Source of the DNA: an uncultured Selenomonadaceae bacterium
GTDB lineage: Bacteria; Bacillota; Negativicutes; Selenomonadales; Selenomonadaceae
Direction of reading: 5' to 3'
DNA length: 9,954 bases
NCBI GenBank assembly: GCA_902782705.1
Contig: CACZOL010000076.1
Span: 1 to 9,954 of the forward strand
The translations under genes were made by a program, and so were the position numbers. How positions within the stretch are numbered: the first letter of the stretch is position 1; every line of letters starts with the position of its first letter. Of the stretch, positions 6,718 to 9,954 are shown piece by piece. The notes beneath the pieces are model-generated. The model had not been told where the DNA came from, searched no databases, and saw only the letters and a program-made list of their open reading frames with translations.

Positions 6718-6750
6718 CTCTATTTTTGTCAAAAAAGGAAAGGGGTAGAA

Positions 6751-8010
6751 ATGATGAACCTGAACGAAGAAGCGCTCCAAATTCATAAGGAACACAACGG
6801 AAAGCTCGCGACGGTGCCGAAAGCAAAGCTGGAGGACGCGCACGATCTGAGCGTGCTCTACACGCCGGGCGTCGCCGAGCCGTGCCGGAAGATTCGCGAG
6901 GAGAAGGACCTTTCCTTTGAGTATACTTGCCGCGGAAATATGGTCGCGGTGGTGTCGGACGGCACGCGCGTGCTCGGTCTCGGCAATATCGGCCCGGAGG
7001 CGGGCATGCCGGTCATGGAAGGAAAGGCCGTGCTTTACAAAGTGTTTGCGGATATTGATTCCGTGCCTATCTGCCTCGATACGACGGACAAGGATAAATT
7101 TGTCGAGGCGGTGCGGTATTTGCAGCCGAGCTTTGCAGGCATCAATCTTGAGGATATCGAATCGCCGAAATGCTTCGACGTGGAGGACGAACTGATCGAA
7201 AAGATGGACATTCCGGTGTTCCATGACGATCAGCATGGCACGGCGATTGCCTGCGCGGCGGCGCTCTCGAACGCGCTCCGTTTCGTGAAGAAAGAGCTCC
7301 GCACAGCACGTATCGTCATCAACGGCGTCGGCGCGGCGGGTTCGGCGATTGTCCGCTTGCTGCTCTCTCTCGGCGCGGAAAATATCGTGATGGTTGACGC
7401 TATGGGCGTTATGTACGACGGTATGGACGTCGGCCCGTTGAACCGTATCCAGCTTGATCTTTTGAAGCGCACGAACAAAGAAAAGCTGCGCGGAAATCTT
7501 CTCGACGCGGCGCAGGGGGCGGACGTGCTTCTCGGCGTTTCGCGTCCGGGGCTCTTCATTCCGGAGATTATTCAGAGCATGGCTCCCGACAGCATCGTGT
7601 TCGCAATGGCGAACCCGATTCCGGAGACAAGTTACGACGCTGCGAAAGAAGCAGGCGCAAAGGTTGTCGGCACGGGCCGCTCCGATTCGCCGAACCAGGT
7701 CAACAACGTGCTCGTATTCCCGGGCCTGTTCCGCGGCGCGATCGACGTGCGCGCGCGCAAGATCAACGAGGCAATGAAGCGCGCGGCGGTTCATGCCATC
7801 TGCGATCTGATTTCCGATGAGGATTTGCGCGAGGATTATATCATTCCGGGCGTATTCGATCCGAACGTCGCGCCTGCCGTGGCTGCCGCTGTGGCGAAGG
7901 CCGCGATGGATACGGGCGTTGCTCGTGTCAGCGTCGATCCCGAAGAGATTCGTCGCCGCACGATAGAGCGCACGGCGCGCCTGCGCGAGTTCATCAAGAC
8001 GCTTCCCTGA
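6751..8010 (+). CDS. Malic enzyme, probably NAD-dependent (malate to pyruvate + CO2)
   Basis: This 419-residue protein has the length and motif order of small bacterial malic enzymes, which decarboxylate malate oxidatively in the cytosol using NAD(P)+ and Mg2+ or Mn2+. YTPGVAEP (37-44) carries the catalytic Tyr and GKAVLYK (91-97) the catalytic Lys. NLEDIE (132-137) and HDDQHG (158-163) supply metal ligands. INGVGAAG (190-197) is the Rossmann loop, and VMVDAMG after strand two carries an Asp (216) that favours NAD over NADP; that last point is inference. Later motifs are VFAMANPIPE (283-292) and GTGRSDSPNQVNN (307-319). The start at 6751 has AGGGG (6741-6745) 5 bp upstream; the next codon (6754) is also ATG and could serve. 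The gene is monocistronic, with its own promoters and terminator. No malate permease is adjacent. Confidence 0.95.
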   Translation: MMNLNEEALQIHKEHNGKLATVPKAKLEDAHDLSVLYTPGVAEPCRKIREEKDLSFEYTCRGNMVAVVSDGTRVLGLGNIGPEAGMPVMEGKAVLYKVFADIDSVPICLDTTDKDKFVEAVRYLQPSFAGINLEDIESPKCFDVEDELIEKMDIPVFHDDQHGTAIACAAALSNALRFVKKELRTARIVINGVGAAGSAIVRLLLSLGAENIVMVDAMGVMYDGMDVGPLNRIQLDLLKRTNKEKLRGNLLDAAQGADVLLGVSRPGLFIPEIIQSMAPDSIVFAMANPIPETSYDAAKEAGAKVVGTGRSDSPNQVNNVLVFPGLFRGAIDVRARKINEAMKRAAVHAICDLISDEDLREDYIIPGVFDPNVAPAVAAAVAKAAMDTGVARVSVDPEEIRRRTIERTARLREFIKTLP

Positions 8011-8037
8011 TACATAAAGAAGATAAATGAAGCTATA

Positions 8038-8071
8038 AGCCGTCGCAGTCTGAGACTGCGGCGGCTTTTTT
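8038..8071 (+). terminator. Strong intrinsic terminator after the malic enzyme
   Basis: AGCCGTCGCAGTC (8038-8050) pairs with GACTGCGGCGGCT (8054-8066) with a single G-U, loop TGA, followed by a T run. Confidence 0.96.
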
Positions 8072-8274
8072 GTCAAAATATGAATAATTAAACGTTCGTA
8101 TGTTTGAAAATGGCGGGCAAGCGGGTCCGGTTCTTGTCATGGCGGGAAGGAAGCGGATAGACCTAAATTTTAGAAAAGTGGTTGCAAATGATGAAAATTT
8201 AACAAAAAATACATCGTTTCTCCCATTTTTAATATGAAAAAAAGCTGAAAGTGGAGGGATTCATCCACGGAAAT
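8072..8274. other. AT-rich intergenic spacer with no gene recognised
   Basis: This stretch between the malic-enzyme terminator and the next promoter holds no convincing gene. A short frame from about 8100 (some 45 codons) has no ribosome-binding site and ordinary non-coding composition. No repeat or terminator was recognised. Confidence 0.6.
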
Positions 8275-8304
8275 TTGACAAGGGATTTTGAGGGGTGATA
8301 TAAT
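8275..8304 (+). promoter_or_regulatory. Very strong extended -10 sigma-A promoter for the structured leader and 3D-domain gene
   Basis: Perfect TTGACA (8275-8280), 18 bp, perfect TATAAT (8299-8304), with TGA immediately before the -10 giving an extended -10. Transcription should begin near 8311, leaving about 330 nt before the start codon at 8643. Confidence 0.9.
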
Positions 8305-8310
8305 ACGGTC

Positions 8311-8640
8311 GTTAAGTGAGCGAAAAGCGCAATCTTAACTGGCGTTATGCGGGCGTCGAACAAGCCGGGCCGATGGCGATGGATTTGTTCGGCGGGCGGG
8401 CATGACGAGAGAACGGGCTCGACGATTTGACGTCGGGCGGAGGGGAACGGAAAAGTTCGCGCGAAGAGGCGCGTGGAACACGTTTCCGGCTGTCATGGGG
8501 ATGGAGTTGTGAAGGCGCTTCCGGGAGAGGCGCGGCTCTTGGGGAGTCCCGGGGAGTGACGGCTACGTCGAGAGCGGTTCATGCGTCGGTCTGCGGTGAC
8601 GGACGGCGGGTTGTACGGCTTTCGTCTGTAAGGAGGAATT
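8311..8640 (+). ncRNA. Long structured 5' leader, candidate riboswitch (possibly c-di-AMP, ydaO type)
   Basis: The leader is GC-rich and full of pairings. GTTAAG (8311-8316) pairs with CTTAAC near 8334. GTCGAACAA (8355-8363) pairs with TTGTTCGGC (8385-8393). A domain is closed by CTCGACG (8418-8424) with CGTCGAG (8566-8572). Inside it, CGGAAA (8448-8453) pairs with TTTCCG (8483-8488) around a GC-rich hairpin, and GCTGTCA (8489-8495) pairs with TGACGGC (8557-8563). CGACG near 8420 could instead pair with CGTCG at 8431-8435, giving two mutually exclusive folds. Blocks GGGGAAC, TGGGGATGGA, GTCCCG and GACGGCTA..TCG occur in the order seen in ydaO RNAs, whose known targets include cell-wall hydrolases. 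The ydaO identity is tentative; the existence of a structured leader is better supported. Confidence 0.5.
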
Positions 8641-8642
8641 GC

Positions 8643-9470
8643 ATGAATGTTTTTGAAAACATACGAAGAACGATTTACGGCAGTAAGATGACGGTTTGCG
8701 CAGGGCTCGCGGCGGCGGCGATTTTGACGGCCGGTGCGGGAAGCGTCAAGCATGTTACGGTTTTCGTCGATGGGCAGGAAACCAAGATTACGACGGTACA
8801 TTCACAGCCGGAAAAGATTATCGCGGAGGCGGGCGTCGCCATGGGATCGTATGACGAGTACCGCATGTCGACGATTCGCGTGAAGGACGATACGGAGATT
8901 CATATCGTCCGCGCAGTGCCGGTGAAGCTTGAGATGGGCGGCACGGTCCGCGAAATCAAAACGGCGCGTCCGACAGTCGGGCGGCTCCTTGACGAGATGG
9001 GGGTGGACCGTAAAAAGTACACGCCCTCGCTGAACGAGGATGCGCCGATTCACAAAGGGATGCACATCAAGCTCCAAACGCCGGAAGAGATCGCGGCAGA
9101 GGAAGCCGCGGCAAAGATTGCGAGCGAACAGCAGACAACGTATCTGCGGGACGGTTACGTTGAGACGTCGCGGGGCGCGATGCGTTATACGAACGTCATG
9201 GTGATGGAGGCGAGCGCGTATCTGCCGACGGACGGCGGCGGCTCCTGCATCACGGCGACGGGGATTCCGGCGACGCACGGCGTGGTCGCGGTGGATCCCG
9301 ATGTGATTCCGCTCGGGACCCGGGTCTACATTCCCGGATATGGAGTCGCGATTGCGGCGGATACGGGCGGCATGATCGAGGGCGAGATGATCGACCTTTG
9401 CATGGAAGATTACGACGACTGCATTCAGTTCGGACGCAGAGACATCGACGTTTATATCCTCGAGACTTAA
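8643..9470 (+). CDS. YabE-like cell-wall protein: two DUF348 repeats and a 3D domain
   Basis: This 275-residue protein has a short basic N-terminus and one hydrophobic segment (about 16-34) acting as signal or anchor. Two DUF348 (ubiquitin-like) repeats follow, about 36-91 (VTVFVDGQETKITTVHSQPEKII..AGV) and about 93-146 (VPVKLEMGGTVREIKTARPTVGRLLDEMGV). An Ala/Glu linker leads to a C-terminal 3D domain (about 186-275). The three aspartates that name the domain are in VAVDPD (218), AADTGG (240) and IDL (251). In relatives (YabE, YocH, YuiC, Rpf-like proteins) this double-psi barrel resembles MltA and cleaves or remodels peptidoglycan outside the membrane. The G5 domain of many YabE proteins is absent. 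AAGGAGG (8630-8636) 6 bp upstream fixes the start; a longer in-frame start at 8427 would translate the structured leader and is rejected. Regulation is probably through that leader. Confidence 0.9.
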   Translation: MNVFENIRRTIYGSKMTVCAGLAAAAILTAGAGSVKHVTVFVDGQETKITTVHSQPEKIIAEAGVAMGSYDEYRMSTIRVKDDTEIHIVRAVPVKLEMGGTVREIKTARPTVGRLLDEMGVDRKKYTPSLNEDAPIHKGMHIKLQTPEEIAAEEAAAKIASEQQTTYLRDGYVETSRGAMRYTNVMVMEASAYLPTDGGGSCITATGIPATHGVVAVDPDVIPLGTRVYIPGYGVAIAADTGGMIEGEMIDLCMEDYDDCIQFGRRDIDVYILET

Positions 9471-9481
9471 TCAAATACAAC

Positions 9482-9512
9482 AAAAGGCTTCGCGACTGCG
9501 GAGCCTTTTTTT
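9482..9512 (+). terminator. Intrinsic terminator after the 3D-domain gene
   Basis: AAAAGGCTTCGC (9482-9493) pairs with GCGGAGCCTTTT (9498-9509) with one G-U around loop GACT, followed by T residues to 9512. It lies 12 bp after the stop codon. Confidence 0.94.
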
Positions 9513-9515
9513 ATC

Positions 9516-9678
9516 GGAAACACTGAATAAGCCCCGCCGCGCCCTTGCCGGGTCTTTTCCCGCCTGTCGTTGTCAAAGCCCTCTCGACGTAGCGCAATGG
9601 CTACGACTTCGAGGGCTTTTCCTAGACAGACGATAAAATTCCTCGGCAGGGTCACGACTTTACTTATTCAGTGTTTCC
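9516..9678. mobile_element. MITE-like 163-bp element with 16-bp perfect terminal inverted repeats
   Basis: GGAAACACTGAATAAG (9516-9531) and its exact complement CTTATTCAGTGTTTCC (9663-9678) bound a 163-bp segment that codes for nothing. Partial complementarity continues inward (for example GCCTGTC near 9562 and GACAGAC near 9625). The centre forms a hairpin AAAGCCCTC (9575-9583) with GAGGGCTTT (9611-9619), plus an inner GTAGC/GCTAC. The whole could fold into one long imperfect hairpin. No transposase and no clear target-site duplication are visible, so it would be a non-autonomous or palindromic repeat. Confidence 0.7.
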
Positions 9679-9730
9679 TCTCTTTTTTCATCATAAATTG
9701 TAAACATATATTATGAGAGGATGTGGATGG

Positions 9731-9954
9731 ATGCTTCGCTTTTGGTTGATTGTGGGCGCGGTGCTCTGTGTCGTGATGGGGCTTTCCGCCTGGTCGCTGG
9801 GTGCGGTGCTTCCGGCGCGTTGGCTTTCGCGGGGGCGTATCGCGATGGTGGGGCTCGACGTTGTGTCGTTGGCGCTGTTCTTTGGATTGATTCGACGTCA
9901 TGACGGTATTTCGGAGGCGCTTCTTCGCGCGGGCGTGATTCTTTTCTCGATGTA
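9731..9954 (+). CDS. N-terminal part of a membrane protein (3' end outside window)
   Basis: The frame is open to the right edge for 74 codons. It begins MLRFWLIVGAVLCVVMGLSAW and has hydrophobic segments at about 4-27 and 36-54, with a third starting near 63, separated by basic loops (PARWLSRGR, IRRHDG). AGAGG (9716-9720) lies 10 bp before the ATG. A second frame from 9721 ends at 9903 and gives a Gly/Ala/Arg-rich, non-membrane product, so it is probably the shadow. The pattern of several short N-terminal helices recalls membrane-anchored metallophosphoesterases (YaeI/YkuE type), but the catalytic domain is outside the window, so the function is not established. Confidence 0.6.
   Translation, partial: MLRFWLIVGAVLCVVMGLSAWSLGAVLPARWLSRGRIAMVGLDVVSLALFFGLIRRHDGISEALLRAGVILFSM

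Noticed and set aside
6643..8076. A 477-codon open frame on the minus strand opposite the malic enzyme
   Set aside because: It is rich in Arg, His and Asp as expected from reverse reading of a GC-biased gene, and the plus strand carries all malic-enzyme motifs.
8427..8642. N-terminal extension of the 3D-domain protein from an ATG at 8427
   Set aside because: It lacks a ribosome-binding site, gives a Gly/Arg/Ser-rich low-quality sequence, and overlaps the pairable leader. The ATG at 8643 has AAGGAGG and a hydrophobic N-terminus.
9721..9903. A 60-codon frame starting at the ATG at 9721
   Set aside because: The overlapping frame from 9731 gives a coherent multi-helix membrane protein and remains open to the window edge.

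Overview
The window looks like a chromosomal segment of a motile, GC-rich member of the Firmicutes, most probably a Negativicute (Selenomonas-like). The grounds are a YjfB-type motility peptide, a Gram-positive-style tRNA and malic-enzyme gene set with sigma-A-like promoters, a 3D-domain cell-wall protein, and a very long flagellin whose insertion recalls flagellins of that order. The lineage is an inference from protein flavour, not a database result.

Left part (1-3041): the C-terminal catalytic region of an OGT/SPINDLY-like glycosyltransferase runs in from the left edge. A strong promoter follows, then a small YjfB motility peptide and a 95-residue protein with two zinc ribbons, probably one transcript ending at a terminator near 2066. 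A repeat-like, gene-free stretch leads to an amino-acid-binding lipoprotein of the GlnH type, which stands alone with its own terminator and no permease or ATPase beside it.

Centre (3100-6066): one 948-residue flagellin. Its ends are ordinary D0/D1 filament domains, but about 700 residues lie between them, with three recurring DxSG modules, cysteines and an AT-rich core. The glycosyltransferase, YjfB peptide and flagellin suggest a flagellar neighbourhood in which the filament may be O-glycosylated.

Right part (6067-9954): a consensus promoter drives tRNA-Asp and probably tRNA-Cys, with a palindromic repeat between them. The malic enzyme has tandem promoters and a terminator-like hairpin in its leader. 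A very strong promoter then gives a roughly 330-nt structured leader in front of a 3D-domain cell-wall protein; this leader could be a c-di-AMP (ydaO-type) riboswitch. A 163-bp inverted-repeat element resembling a MITE follows, and the window ends in the start of a membrane protein.

Most promising for a second look are the structured leader at 8311-8642, the modular mosaic flagellin, the malic-enzyme leader, and the two palindromic elements.
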